From positions 1 to 13,490 of the forward strand of contig DLAA01000159.1 of the NCBI GenBank assembly GCA_002493835.1: a stretch of 13,490 nt of DNA, in the 5' to 3' direction. The DNA is from Lachnospiraceae bacterium UBA7060 (GTDB lineage: Bacteria; Bacillota; Clostridia; Lachnospirales; Lachnospiraceae). Shown here piece by piece: positions 6,039-13,483 of this stretch (the first letter of the stretch is position 1; each line of letters begins with the position of its first letter). The position numbers and the translations under genes were made by a program. The notes under the pieces are model-generated. The model made no database searches and was not told where the DNA came from. It was given only the letters and a program-made list of their open reading frames with translations.

Positions 6039-7296
6039 TTTTGCCAGGGAAAGTGAGCAGAATCACTTTATTGTACAGGCATTACGGAAAAAATACGAGG
6101 TGGAAATTTCCGATGAACCGGATTTACTGATTTATTCGGTATGGGGAAAAGAACATCTAAACTATGATTGTACCAAGTTGTTTTATACCTCGGAGCCGTT
6201 CAGCCCCAATTTCAATGAGTGTGATTATGCCATTGGATTTGATCCCCTGCAGTTTGGGGAGCGTTATATGCGTCTGCCGTTATATGCGATGGAGATCACC
6301 GATTCCATACAGGACAGGAGTCAGTTTGCAAAAGATGATATGGACGCCAGAAAATTTTGCAATTTCATATATTCCAATGAGTTTTCAGGGAACGGGGCAT
6401 TTCTCAGGAAGGATTTTTGCAGGAAACTAATGGCGTATAAAAAGGTGGATTGTCCGGGCATGGTATTGAATAATATGGCTTCAGATCTGCTCCCTACCCG
6501 ATGGTGCAGTGATTGGTATCAGGGGAAAATACGATTCCTCAAAGATTATAAATTTACGATTGCGTTTGAAAATACGCTGATGGACGGTTATACAACGGAG
6601 AAGCTGATCCAGCCTCTTCGGGCGGGGTCAATCCCCATATATTATGGGAATCCGAAGGCGGCGGAGGAATTTTGTCAGGATGCGTTTATAGACTGCAATC
6701 GGTTTGACAATGATTTCGATGCGGTTATAGAAGAAGTAAAACGGATTGATGCGGACGCAGAACTGGCAAAGTACATGGTAATGCAAAGTCCGATGCGGCC
6801 CGGCTATGATTTTGCATGGGAAGAAAGGCTGCTTGATTTCCTGACAGAGATGATAGAGAAGGGGAGAAGGAAATACGACCATATGGTGTGGAAAAAGAGT
6901 CATTTTGATATAGACAGGCCGGATACGCTGAATTATGAAATGTATCAAAAGGGATTAATCAAAGAATTGCGCGGGTGGAAAGAAATAGCCATTTATGGGA
7001 AAGGGAATTTTGCTTTAAAAATAAAAGAATTTATGGATATATGGGGTATTGATACCGCTTCTGTCTGCCTGGTGACGAGAGCCTGTGATGCAGGTGAAAC
7101 ATTTATGGGACTTTCTGTGACTGCCATAGATGACTGGCAGCCTGAGACGGACACGCCGTTGATTCTGATTGCCGTGAGGGAGAACGGGCAGGAAGAACTG
7201 ATCGGCCGTTTAAGAGACAAGGGATATCGGTATTTTCTATCTGTCAATGATTTTTTGGTGGATGTGATGGAAAGAAGGAACAGTTCGTCCTTATAA
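6004..7296 (+). CDS. GT10 (fucosyltransferase-like) enzyme with C-terminal Rossmann-like domain
   Basis: This 430-aa protein matches glycosyltransferase family 10, whose members move fucose from GDP-fucose to GlcNAc or glucose units (alpha-1,3/1,4). The family signature is plain at 184-215: FTIAFEN, then DGYTTEKL, then AGSIPIYYG, which forms the GDP-sugar site. Upstream, LFYTSEPFSPNFNECDYAIGFDP (59-81) fits the conserved N-lobe region. Residues about 325-415 are a Rossmann-like domain starting AIYGKGNFA (329-337), related to those in the neighbouring genes but without the DNN motif. No membrane segment is present, as is usual for bacterial GT10. The start ATG 6004 lies inside the previous gene and has GAGGAG 7 bp upstream, implying coupled translation. 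No GDP-fucose synthesis genes are in the window. The donor could be another GDP-sugar. Confidence 0.85.
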   Translation: MRRIKVKTVDFNFARESEQNHFIVQALRKKYEVEISDEPDLLIYSVWGKEHLNYDCTKLFYTSEPFSPNFNECDYAIGFDPLQFGERYMRLPLYAMEITDSIQDRSQFAKDDMDARKFCNFIYSNEFSGNGAFLRKDFCRKLMAYKKVDCPGMVLNNMASDLLPTRWCSDWYQGKIRFLKDYKFTIAFENTLMDGYTTEKLIQPLRAGSIPIYYGNPKAAEEFCQDAFIDCNRFDNDFDAVIEEVKRIDADAELAKYMVMQSPMRPGYDFAWEERLLDFLTEMIEKGRRKYDHMVWKKSHFDIDRPDTLNYEMYQKGLIKELRGWKEIAIYGKGNFALKIKEFMDIWGIDTASVCLVTRACDAGETFMGLSVTAIDDWQPETDTPLILIAVRENGQEELIGRLRDKGYRYFLSVNDFLVDVMERRNSSSL

Positions 7297-7368
7297 TATT
7301 TCAACATGACAGGGAAGCCGAAGGCTGAACGGCTGCGGAAAGAACGGGGCAGATGGGAGGAAACGGTA

Positions 7369-8442
7369 ATGGCAGTATCGCTGTTGTATAAAAATCTGTA
7401 TGAGATGATGGATGGAGAAATTGCCAAGGGAAAGAAAATCGCGATTTTTCCGTTGGGAAGGGTCGGCATGCTGGCACGTTACATTTTGGAGAACAGATGC
7501 CATGCCAGGGGTATTTATATTGATCAAAATCTTTGCAGGAGCAATCCGGATGTTATCGGCCTGGAAAAATATAAGGAGATGGATAACAAATCCTTCTCCT
7601 TGATTCTTGCAACGAATGATGTCCTGCTTAATCAGACACTTATGCAGAACCTGGGTGAAGCGGGCCTGCAGGCGGATATTTTGAATATGATGGATCATTA
7701 TGACAGCTGTGTGGAAGAACATATGCAAAGGATCCGACGCTTGTGCCGTGTGAAAAGGGTAAAGGGTTTTTCGTTGACGAGGATTGGTCCGAAGCATGAT
7801 GGCGGCTATGTAATGATAGATGATTTTGCGGAAAGAAGTGTGGCATATAGTATTGGAATTGCGTCAGAAATCGGATGGGATATGGGTATGATAGAAAAAG
7901 GGTTTCAGATATACTGCTTTGATCATACGATTGAGCAACTCCCGATGGAAAACCCGGACTTGCACTTTATGAAGATTGGGCTGGGAGGAATGACACAGAT
8001 TGGAGAAGGGCTGTGTACGCTGGATACGATGCTGGAACTAAATGGTCATAAGGAAAACAATAAAATGATTTTAAAGATTGACATCGAGGGCGCTGAATGG
8101 GATTTTTTAGAGGAAATATCACAGGATGTCCTAAGCAAGTTTTCCCAGATTACGATGGAGCTGCATAATCTGCTGAATGAAGATTATTATGAGAAAATTG
8201 TCAGAGGGCTGGAAAAGATAAATGCCACGCATCAATCTGTCTGGGTGCATGCGAATTGTGCCGGCGGGGTGCGCAGATATGGTACGGTGACTATGCCGGA
8301 TCTTCTGGAAATAACTTTTGCAAACAGAAATGAATATGATTTTGCTCCGTGTGAATATCATTGTCCATCCCTGCTGGATTATCCCAATATAGGGGAAAAG
8401 GACATCATTTTGGATGGCTGGGGAAGTGAGGCGGTCTCATGA
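7369..8442 (+). CDS. FkbM-like SAM methyltransferase with N-terminal Rossmann-like domain
   Basis: The 357-aa product has two parts. Residues 20-110 are a Rossmann-like domain (KIAIFPLGRVGMLARY 23-38, IDQN 51-54) of the kind found at the C-terminus of its neighbours. Residues 125-350 resemble FkbM/Methyltransf_21 O-methyltransferases: YSIGIASEIGWD (160-171) as motif I, YCFDHT (182-187) for the SAM ribose acid, LKIDIEGAEWD (235-245) as the family hallmark, and ITMELH (261-266). It would methylate a hydroxyl, probably on a sugar. I start at ATG 7369 because GGGAGG sits 8 bp upstream; an in-frame ATG at 7306 would add 21 basic residues with no ribosome site. That leaves a 72-bp gap after the GT10 gene. 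The stop overlaps the next start by 4 bp (ATGA), so the two are coupled. Confidence 0.82.
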   Translation: MAVSLLYKNLYEMMDGEIAKGKKIAIFPLGRVGMLARYILENRCHARGIYIDQNLCRSNPDVIGLEKYKEMDNKSFSLILATNDVLLNQTLMQNLGEAGLQADILNMMDHYDSCVEEHMQRIRRLCRVKRVKGFSLTRIGPKHDGGYVMIDDFAERSVAYSIGIASEIGWDMGMIEKGFQIYCFDHTIEQLPMENPDLHFMKIGLGGMTQIGEGLCTLDTMLELNGHKENNKMILKIDIEGAEWDFLEEISQDVLSKFSQITMELHNLLNEDYYEKIVRGLEKINATHQSVWVHANCAGGVRRYGTVTMPDLLEITFANRNEYDFAPCEYHCPSLLDYPNIGEKDIILDGWGSEAVS

Positions 8443-9812
8443 AAAAAGTATGCGCAATGGCAGGAATCATTTTTAATCCAGAGAAACCTGGACAAAGCAT
8501 TCACGAATTGAAGTCGGCAGGCATGGAGGAAGTGATGTTTGACTTTGGCATTTTCGCCTCGGTGGAATGGATCCTGCGTGAAAGACAGCAGGAAAAAAGT
8601 AAATGGAAACCACAGCGGACGAAGGAATTCTATCAAAAGGTGGCAGCCCAATTTTTGTCCCATGATTTTATGCCGACCATTGCCAGGCTGCCGTTTATGG
8701 ATGTGAGCGTGCGTATGCAGGATATATTTTCTAATCGTAAGAGAACGTATTCCGATCCTTCGAGTCCGCAAAGAGAATCCCACAATCAGGACTGTGCAAT
8801 TTTGGCTCAGGAATTGATTGATTTAACCATGCAGGTCAATAAAGACTGCATCCGTGCCTGTGAGGAAATCGGATGTGAGAATATCATCGTGCAGCCTTTG
8901 TCTGTGGGACTGGAGAGGGGACAGGAGTGGGAGGGAAATAAAGCGTTTTTGCAGGAGCTGGCGTCCTGCTGCAAGAAGGAAGGGACCAGATTGTTATTGT
9001 GCAATCAGTGTTACGACAAGAACGGACATTTGATACGCGGTGTATGTTCGGATGGAGAGCAGGCGGCTTCCTGGATAGATGCCCTGAATAAAGAAGCGGG
9101 CATGGAACGTTTCGGATTCTGCCTTGATATTGGGGTCTGTAATCTCTGCGGGCAGAATATCCAGCGTATGACCTCGGCATTAGATCATCGGATCCAAGCG
9201 GTAATTTTGACGGAGAATGACGGACAAAAAAATGCGAAGCTGCTTCCTTTTACCAGCGCATATGGACGCAGGTCTACCCTGGACTGGCTGAGTGTGTTAA
9301 GAGGGCTCAGAGAGATTTCCTATGATGGATATCTGATTCTAGAGACTGTGGATACTACAGTTGCTTTTTCACCGCTGTTACAGCCATATTTGTTTCCGGT
9401 ATACAAAGCGGTGCTTGATTATTTTGAGATGCAGATTCAGATAGAGAGGGATTTGAAAAAGTATGAGCATATCGCGCTGTTTGGTGCAGGTAATATGTGC
9501 CGGAATTATATGAAATGTTATGGTGAAAAGTATCCGCCGCTCTTTACCTGCGACAATAATCCGAAACTCTGGGGTACAGAGTTTGAAGGGCTGAAGATTA
9601 AGAGTCCTGAAGCATTAAGGAATCTGCCGCAGGACTGCGGTGTGATCATCTGTAATATTTTTTACCGGGAGATAGAGGCGCAGCTGCGTTCGATGGGGAT
9701 TACAAATATCGGATATTTTAATGATGAATATATGCCGTCTTTCTATTTTGACAGATTGAAACGGGAGGAAGATTCTGAGGAGAACGATTTTTCAAAGAAG
9801 GAGCAGAAGTAA
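8439..9812 (+). CDS. Divergent sugar-isomerase/epimerase-like TIM barrel with C-terminal Rossmann-like domain
   Basis: The 457-aa protein aligns with the next gene over residues about 145-305: NGHLIRG, GFCLDIGVCNL, LTENDG, STLDWLSVLRGL and LILET match GHLVEG, GFCFDTGHANL, HIHDND, SSTDWDGFIRGL and LSFET. This places it in the xylose-isomerase-like/AP_endonuc_2 barrel family. Of the expected metal ligands, D230 and E302 remain, but the first Glu is N189, the DxxH histidine is V233, and the HxH pair is I256 and T258, so metal-dependent chemistry looks lost. Residues 343-435 are a Rossmann-like domain (IALFGAGNMCRN, CDNNPKLWG) very like that of the GT2 gene. ATG 8439 has GAGG 7 bp upstream and overlaps the previous stop. 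It may be a regulatory or structural partner of the intact barrel; that is inference. Confidence 0.78.
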   Translation: MKKVCAMAGIIFNPEKPGQSIHELKSAGMEEVMFDFGIFASVEWILRERQQEKSKWKPQRTKEFYQKVAAQFLSHDFMPTIARLPFMDVSVRMQDIFSNRKRTYSDPSSPQRESHNQDCAILAQELIDLTMQVNKDCIRACEEIGCENIIVQPLSVGLERGQEWEGNKAFLQELASCCKKEGTRLLLCNQCYDKNGHLIRGVCSDGEQAASWIDALNKEAGMERFGFCLDIGVCNLCGQNIQRMTSALDHRIQAVILTENDGQKNAKLLPFTSAYGRRSTLDWLSVLRGLREISYDGYLILETVDTTVAFSPLLQPYLFPVYKAVLDYFEMQIQIERDLKKYEHIALFGAGNMCRNYMKCYGEKYPPLFTCDNNPKLWGTEFEGLKIKSPEALRNLPQDCGVIICNIFYREIEAQLRSMGITNIGYFNDEYMPSFYFDRLKREEDSEENDFSKKEQK

Positions 9813-9815
9813 GAG

Positions 9816-10787
9816 ATGGGAGAAAGCAGGATGCTGCAGGTTGGAGTGCAGACAAAAAACGTGGTAGAGGATAAATGCCCAGAGGAAGGGTTTGCCTTGT
9901 TAAAACGTGCAGGGTTTTCCTGTGCAGATTTTAGTTTGAACAGTTATTTGTTAAATACCTCCCTTTACCAGTCCGAGGTAAATTCTTTTTTTGATCGATC
10001 CGTTCAGGAACTGGAGACTTTCTTTATACCCCACAAAGAGGGAGCCAGGGCAGCCGGGATTCAGATCAACCAGATGCATATGCCGTATCCGGTCTACATA
10101 CCTTCCGGGACAAAAGAAGTGAATGCGTACCTGTGGAACAACGTGGCACCCAAGAGCATGAGTGTGTGTGCTTTCTTAGAATGTCCTTATATTGTCATAC
10201 ATGGCTTTAAACTCGCTTATTTTCTTGGCTCTGAGGAGAAAGAATGGGCGCAGACAGAGGCCTTTCTTGATTCTATTGCGCCCATGGCAAAGGAGATGGG
10301 GATTACCATATGTATTGAAAATTTATATGACGGCATTGCAGGGCATCTCGTGGAGGGACCATGTTGTGATGCAGGGAGGGCAGTAGAACGAATAGAACGC
10401 ATGAATGACAAATATCATGCGGAGGTTCTGGGCTTTTGTTTTGATACTGGACATGCGAATCTGGCGGGAGTTGATATGGAAAATTTTATAACGGCACTTG
10501 GCAGTCATTTAAAAGTATTACATATCCATGATAACGACGGCATTTCAGATCTGCACCAGATACCGTTTACTTTTACAAAGACCAGGGAGAATAAATCCTC
10601 CACCGATTGGGACGGCTTTATCAGAGGATTACAGAAGATAAAATTCCGCGGGACACTCAGCTTTGAAACAGCGCCGGTACTCTCAACATTTCCGGATGTG
10701 ATGAAGTTTGATACGCTGGCGTTTATAGCAAGGATTGGGGAATATTTTTCTTACTGCGTTTATCGAGATGGCAGCCCCAGGCTTTGA
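9816..10787 (+). CDS. Sugar-phosphate isomerase/epimerase (TIM barrel), intact metal site
   Basis: The 323-aa protein is a full-length xylose-isomerase-like TIM barrel, a family that isomerises or epimerises sugars, inositols or their phosphates using a divalent metal. Expected ligands are all present: E168 in CIENLYD, D210 and H213 in FDTGHANL, H236 in LHIHDND, and E284 in SFETAP. It lacks the Rossmann-like extension carried by its neighbours. The gene begins 3 bp after the previous stop. AGAAGGAG lies 12 bp before ATG 9816; an in-frame ATG at 9831, with GGGAGA 7 bp upstream, is an equally good start and would remove five residues. It is the last gene of the operon, followed by a strong terminator. 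The substrate is unknown; by context it may supply a sugar for the glycan or for CDP activation. Confidence 0.88.
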   Translation: MGESRMLQVGVQTKNVVEDKCPEEGFALLKRAGFSCADFSLNSYLLNTSLYQSEVNSFFDRSVQELETFFIPHKEGARAAGIQINQMHMPYPVYIPSGTKEVNAYLWNNVAPKSMSVCAFLECPYIVIHGFKLAYFLGSEEKEWAQTEAFLDSIAPMAKEMGITICIENLYDGIAGHLVEGPCCDAGRAVERIERMNDKYHAEVLGFCFDTGHANLAGVDMENFITALGSHLKVLHIHDNDGISDLHQIPFTFTKTRENKSSTDWDGFIRGLQKIKFRGTLSFETAPVLSTFPDVMKFDTLAFIARIGEYFSYCVYRDGSPRL

Positions 10788-10816
10788 TTTCTTTTCTCAA
10801 GCTGTGGGCACAAGTT

Positions 10817-10874
10817 CCTCCTTTTTGATAAGAACTGTCATGTTTCTATTCCTATCAAAAAGGAGGTGTTTTTT
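10817..10874 (+). terminator. Rho-independent terminator of the glycan operon
   Basis: CCTCCTTTTTGATA (10817-10830) pairs perfectly over 14 bp with TATCAAAAAGGAGG (10853-10866) across a 22-nt loop and is followed by TGTTTTTT. The T-run follows only the plus-strand copy, so it serves the plus-strand operon better than the minus-strand gene that ends at 10885. Confidence 0.85.
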
Positions 10875-10884
10875 CGGGAATTGT

Positions 10885-11478
10885 CTATTTTTGTCTGCTG
10901 TCAATGTAATCCACAAGCAGTTTAACAGTTCCGTCGATGCCCAGCCGGCTGCTGTTCAGGGAAATATCGTAATTTCTGCAATCGCCCCATTTTTTGACGC
11001 AAAAACTGTTGTGGTAGCGTCTGCGCAGGATATCTTTTTCGCGAATCTTTTTGACAGCCTGACTTTCCGTCAGGTGGTACAGTCTCATGATCCGTTCAAT
11101 CCGCTTGTCGCGGTCGCCGAGAATAAATATGGATACCATACAGTCATACTGTTTCAATATGGTCTCACTGCACCGCCCAACAATCACAAAAGACTCTCCG
11201 GCATCCGCCTTATCCCGCAGGAAGTCAAACTGAAGATAGAGCAGATTTTCTTCAGGGGAATTGCTCAAGCCTCTCACAGTCCTTGAAGACAACGGATTTT
11301 TATGTTTCTCGTCCAGCTCTTTTAGATGATCCATATTTACGTTTTTCTTTGCTGCGATCTCATCGAGAAGATTGTGGTCAAACAGTTGGATGCCATAATG
11401 TTTTGACAGTTTCTCGGCGATTTCATGACCGCCGCTTCCATACTCTCTTCCAACGGAAATAATCAGTTGCTTTTCCAT
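10885..11478 (-). CDS. Cytidylate-kinase-like protein
   Basis: The 197-aa product matches the cytidylate-kinase-like (AAA_26) family of Firmicutes: IISVGREYGSGGHEIAEKL (6-24) is the family's modified P-loop, LFDHNLLDEIA (32-42) follows, then FVIVGRCSE (97-105) and a lid-like segment with RIERIMR and the arginine cluster DILRRRYH (149-156). The family is related to nucleoside monophosphate kinases, but its substrate is not established. I start at ATG 11478, where GGGAGG is 8 bp upstream; a GTG at 11487 would add three residues but overlaps the ribosome site. It starts 15 bp after the transporter stop codon, so the two are one transcript. A role as a sensor or nucleotide kinase linked to transport is possible but not shown. 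It is convergent with the glycan operon. Confidence 0.85.
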   Translation of the reverse strand: MEKQLIISVGREYGSGGHEIAEKLSKHYGIQLFDHNLLDEIAAKKNVNMDHLKELDEKHKNPLSSRTVRGLSNSPEENLLYLQFDFLRDKADAGESFVIVGRCSETILKQYDCMVSIFILGDRDKRIERIMRLYHLTESQAVKKIREKDILRRRYHNSFCVKKWGDCRNYDISLNSSRLGIDGTVKLLVDYIDSRQK

Positions 11479-11493
11479 CCGTTCCACCTCCCT

Positions 11494-12849
11494 TTACAGA
11501 TACCGAAAATAAATGAAAAGCATTGCAATCAGGACAACCATCACAGTTGCCGGCACCATTTTTTTACAGTAAAGGCCCCATTTTATCACGTAACCTTCCC
11601 TCGATGCGGTCGCGATACCAACGACATTTGCCGATGCGCCTATGGGTGTGGCGCTTCCGCCGATATCCGTCCCCATCGCAAGTGTCCAGGCGAGCATGGA
11701 CAGATCGACGCCATATGCAGCGGACAGGCTCTTGATAATGGGTATCATCGTCGTAGCAAATGGAATGTTGTCAACAAATGCACTTACAATCGCTGACAGC
11801 CATATGATAATAGCGATCATAACCATCACATTACCGCCGCTGATCCGACCGATAAACGCAGCCATGATCTCAAGTATTCCGGTCTGTTCCAATCCGCCGA
11901 TCACGACGAACAGACCGATAAAAAACAGCAGTGTCTTATAATCCACTTTCTTTAATAAATCGACGGCATACTTCCACGAAGTGAGCAGGGTGGCAGCGGC
12001 GACAAGGCATCCGATCGTGGAAACGGTAAGCCCTGTCTGCGCATGGGTCACAAGCAGAGCGATTGCGGCGGCAAAGATCACACAGCTTACCGCAAATCCC
12101 TTTTTGTCTGTGATCGTGGACTCCGGTGTCGGCAGACTGCTGTAATCCACTGATTTTGACATGTCTGCTTTGAGATCTTTTCGGAAAATTAGGTAAAAGT
12201 AGAATAGTACGGCAACCAGGCTGACAGCGGCAGTCACACCGGTATTGGTCACAAAGTCTGTAAAGGAATATCCCAGCGAGGTGCCGATGATAATATTGGG
12301 AGGGTCCCCGCACATAGTAGCCGAACCTCCGAGATTTGCACAGAAAATCTCGGATAAAATCATGGGAATTGGATTGAATTTCAAAAGCTGCGAAAGTTCA
12401 ATCGTTATTGCGGCCAAAAACAAAATCACCGTAATGCTGTCTATAAACATGGCAAGTATGGTCGACAAAATCATAAATGTGATAAACAGCGGTATCACCT
12501 GGTATTTTACGAGCCTGGCGATGCGCATACAGAGCCATCTGAAAAAGCCGACGCGTGCCATTCCCTCTACCATGACCATCATACCAAAGATAAATAGAAT
12601 CGTCTCCCAGTTGATGCCGGTGCTGCTTCCCGACGTCTCACCGGACAGATACCAAAATTCTATCGTAAAGATGCTTTTGAGATTAATCGTCTCCAGTATT
12701 GCCGTCATGCTGTGCATTCCCAAACCGAAGACAAAAACAATCGTCAATAGCGCACAAATCAGCGAAACAACGTGTCTTTCCACAATTTCGGACACAATAA
12801 AAACAAACATTGCAATAAAAATGATTATTGCAACAATCTGTGCCAACAT
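11494..12849 (-). CDS. Ion transporter of the ArsB/NhaD/SLC13 superfamily
   Basis: A 451-aa membrane protein with about ten to twelve hydrophobic segments arranged as two inverted halves. Each half has the superfamily's signature hairpin: NLGGSATMCGDPPNIIIG (172-189) and DIGGSATPIGASANVVG (395-411), each preceded by a broken helix, MFIDSITVIL (134-143) and DNIPFATTMIP (360-370). This layout is shared by ArsB-, NhaD- and CitM-type secondary transporters, which use the Na+ or H+ gradient to move an anion or exchange cations. The substrate cannot be read from the sequence. ATG 12849 has AGAAGGG 6 bp upstream. An 11-bp inverted repeat (12865-12908) lies between this gene and the upstream small secreted protein gene. 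The cytidylate-kinase-like gene follows 15 bp downstream. Confidence 0.88.
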   Translation of the reverse strand: MLAQIVAIIIFIAMFVFIVSEIVERHVVSLICALLTIVFVFGLGMHSMTAILETINLKSIFTIEFWYLSGETSGSSTGINWETILFIFGMMVMVEGMARVGFFRWLCMRIARLVKYQVIPLFITFMILSTILAMFIDSITVILFLAAITIELSQLLKFNPIPMILSEIFCANLGGSATMCGDPPNIIIGTSLGYSFTDFVTNTGVTAAVSLVAVLFYFYLIFRKDLKADMSKSVDYSSLPTPESTITDKKGFAVSCVIFAAAIALLVTHAQTGLTVSTIGCLVAAATLLTSWKYAVDLLKKVDYKTLLFFIGLFVVIGGLEQTGILEIMAAFIGRISGGNVMVMIAIIIWLSAIVSAFVDNIPFATTMIPIIKSLSAAYGVDLSMLAWTLAMGTDIGGSATPIGASANVVGIATASREGYVIKWGLYCKKMVPATVMVVLIAMLFIYFRYL

Positions 12850-12864
12850 AGATATCCCTTCTTT

Positions 12865-12908
12865 CTAAAACTGTTAGTGTTATTTTGAGCTTATATAAAC
12901 AGTTTTAG
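12865..12908. promoter_or_regulatory. 11-bp inverted repeat between the secreted-protein gene and the transporter
   Basis: CTAAAACTGTT (12865-12875) and AACAGTTTTAG (12898-12908) are perfect inverted repeats with a 22-nt spacer. On the minus strand, along which the genes run, there is no T-run after the stem, so it may be a weak attenuator or an operator for the transporter. On the plus strand it is followed by TTGTTTTTTT and would act as a terminator for antisense transcription. The right arm overlaps the stop codon of the upstream gene. Confidence 0.5.
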
Positions 12909-13309
12909 AGTTGTTTTTTTCCGTCTGATTGGTGTATATATGCCGTAAGAAGTTCATTTTGCGTCTGGCAGAATGAATATTTCGCTGCATGGTGAATAAA
13001 AGATTTTTTGAGTGATGTGGAACCGAATCCGGAATTTTGCAGAGAAAGGTACTCATTCACTTCTCTGTACTGTTGTTGATAGCTGCCTCGGGATTGCAGT
13101 TCTATATTGGGTGCATTAGATGATTCTGTTGTACATATTGCGGCGTCATTTGTATCTGAATAGCATGGGGCAAAGTTTGCAGTCGTCTTTCCAGTCAAGT
13201 CGTACTCTAATAAAGAGTCCGCCAAGACAGCGTCCACGTATGCTCCCGCAAAGAGCAGCAGTATGGCTAAAAATAGGCTGATTATCCTGTGTGTGCTCTT
13301 ATTCATCAT
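12905..13309 (-). CDS. Small secreted or membrane-anchored protein of unknown function
   Basis: A 134-aa protein with a clear N-terminal export signal: basic start MMNKSTHR, hydrophobic core IISLFLAILLLFAGAYV (9-25), and a likely signal peptidase site after AVLA (27-30). The predicted mature part is about 104 aa, polar, with three cysteines (C49, C59, C114) and a C-terminal segment NEYLSLQNSGFGSTSLKKSF (85-104) then FIHHAAKYSF (104-113). I do not recognise a family. ATG 13309 is followed by a second ATG at 13306; AAGGA lies about 6 bp upstream. It has its own promoter and precedes the transporter by 55 bp, so they may share a transcript. It could be an external partner or sensor for the transport system, but that is only context. 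Confidence 0.7.
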   Translation of the reverse strand: MMNKSTHRIISLFLAILLLFAGAYVDAVLADSLLEYDLTGKTTANFAPCYSDTNDAAICTTESSNAPNIELQSRGSYQQQYREVNEYLSLQNSGFGSTSLKKSFIHHAAKYSFCQTQNELLTAYIHQSDGKKQL

Positions 13310-13400
13310 CTTATGTCCTTAGCTCGCGCTCTGACTTTACCGGCGCTTTGATATCACATGGTGATTCATTTTCGATCTCGGATACCTCTTAACCGACGGT

Positions 13401-13409
13401 ATTATATCA
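13401..13409 (-). promoter_or_regulatory. Extended -10 promoter for the small secreted protein
   Basis: On the minus strand TGATATAAT (13409-13401) is an extended -10 element. A TTGACT upstream is 22 bp away, too far to be a standard -35, so the extended -10 probably carries recognition or an activator helps. The leader between this site and the gene is about 90 nt and contains the inverted repeat ATCAC-ATG-GTGAT (13353-13365). Confidence 0.6.
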
Positions 13410-13451
13410 CACTTTTTGGCTCAGTGGAAGTCAAATTCTTATTTCAAGTGT

Positions 13452-13483
13452 TTATCACGGGTGCTGTCGTTACTTTTCACGGG
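13452..13483. repeat. Two TTNTCACGGG direct repeats upstream of the secreted-protein promoter
   Basis: TTATCACGGG (13452-13461) and TTTTCACGGG (13474-13483) match at 9 of 10 bases and are spaced 22 bp start to start, about two helical turns, so both face the same side of the DNA. They lie about 45-75 bp upstream of the -10. They could be activator or repressor sites. They are close to the window edge and no gene is seen beyond them. Confidence 0.4.

Noticed and set aside
7306..7368. ATG 7306 as the start of the FkbM-like gene
   Set aside because: There is no ribosome site before it, the extra 21 residues are basic and not part of the domain, and GGGAGG precedes ATG 7369.
10735..11286. A 183-codon plus-strand frame spanning the operon terminator
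   Set aside because: It crosses the terminator and is antisense to the cytidylate-kinase-like gene, with no ribosome site or motifs.
12245..12868. A 207-codon plus-strand frame opposite the transporter gene
   Set aside because: The minus-strand frame carries clear transporter signature motifs; the plus-strand one is a complement shadow.
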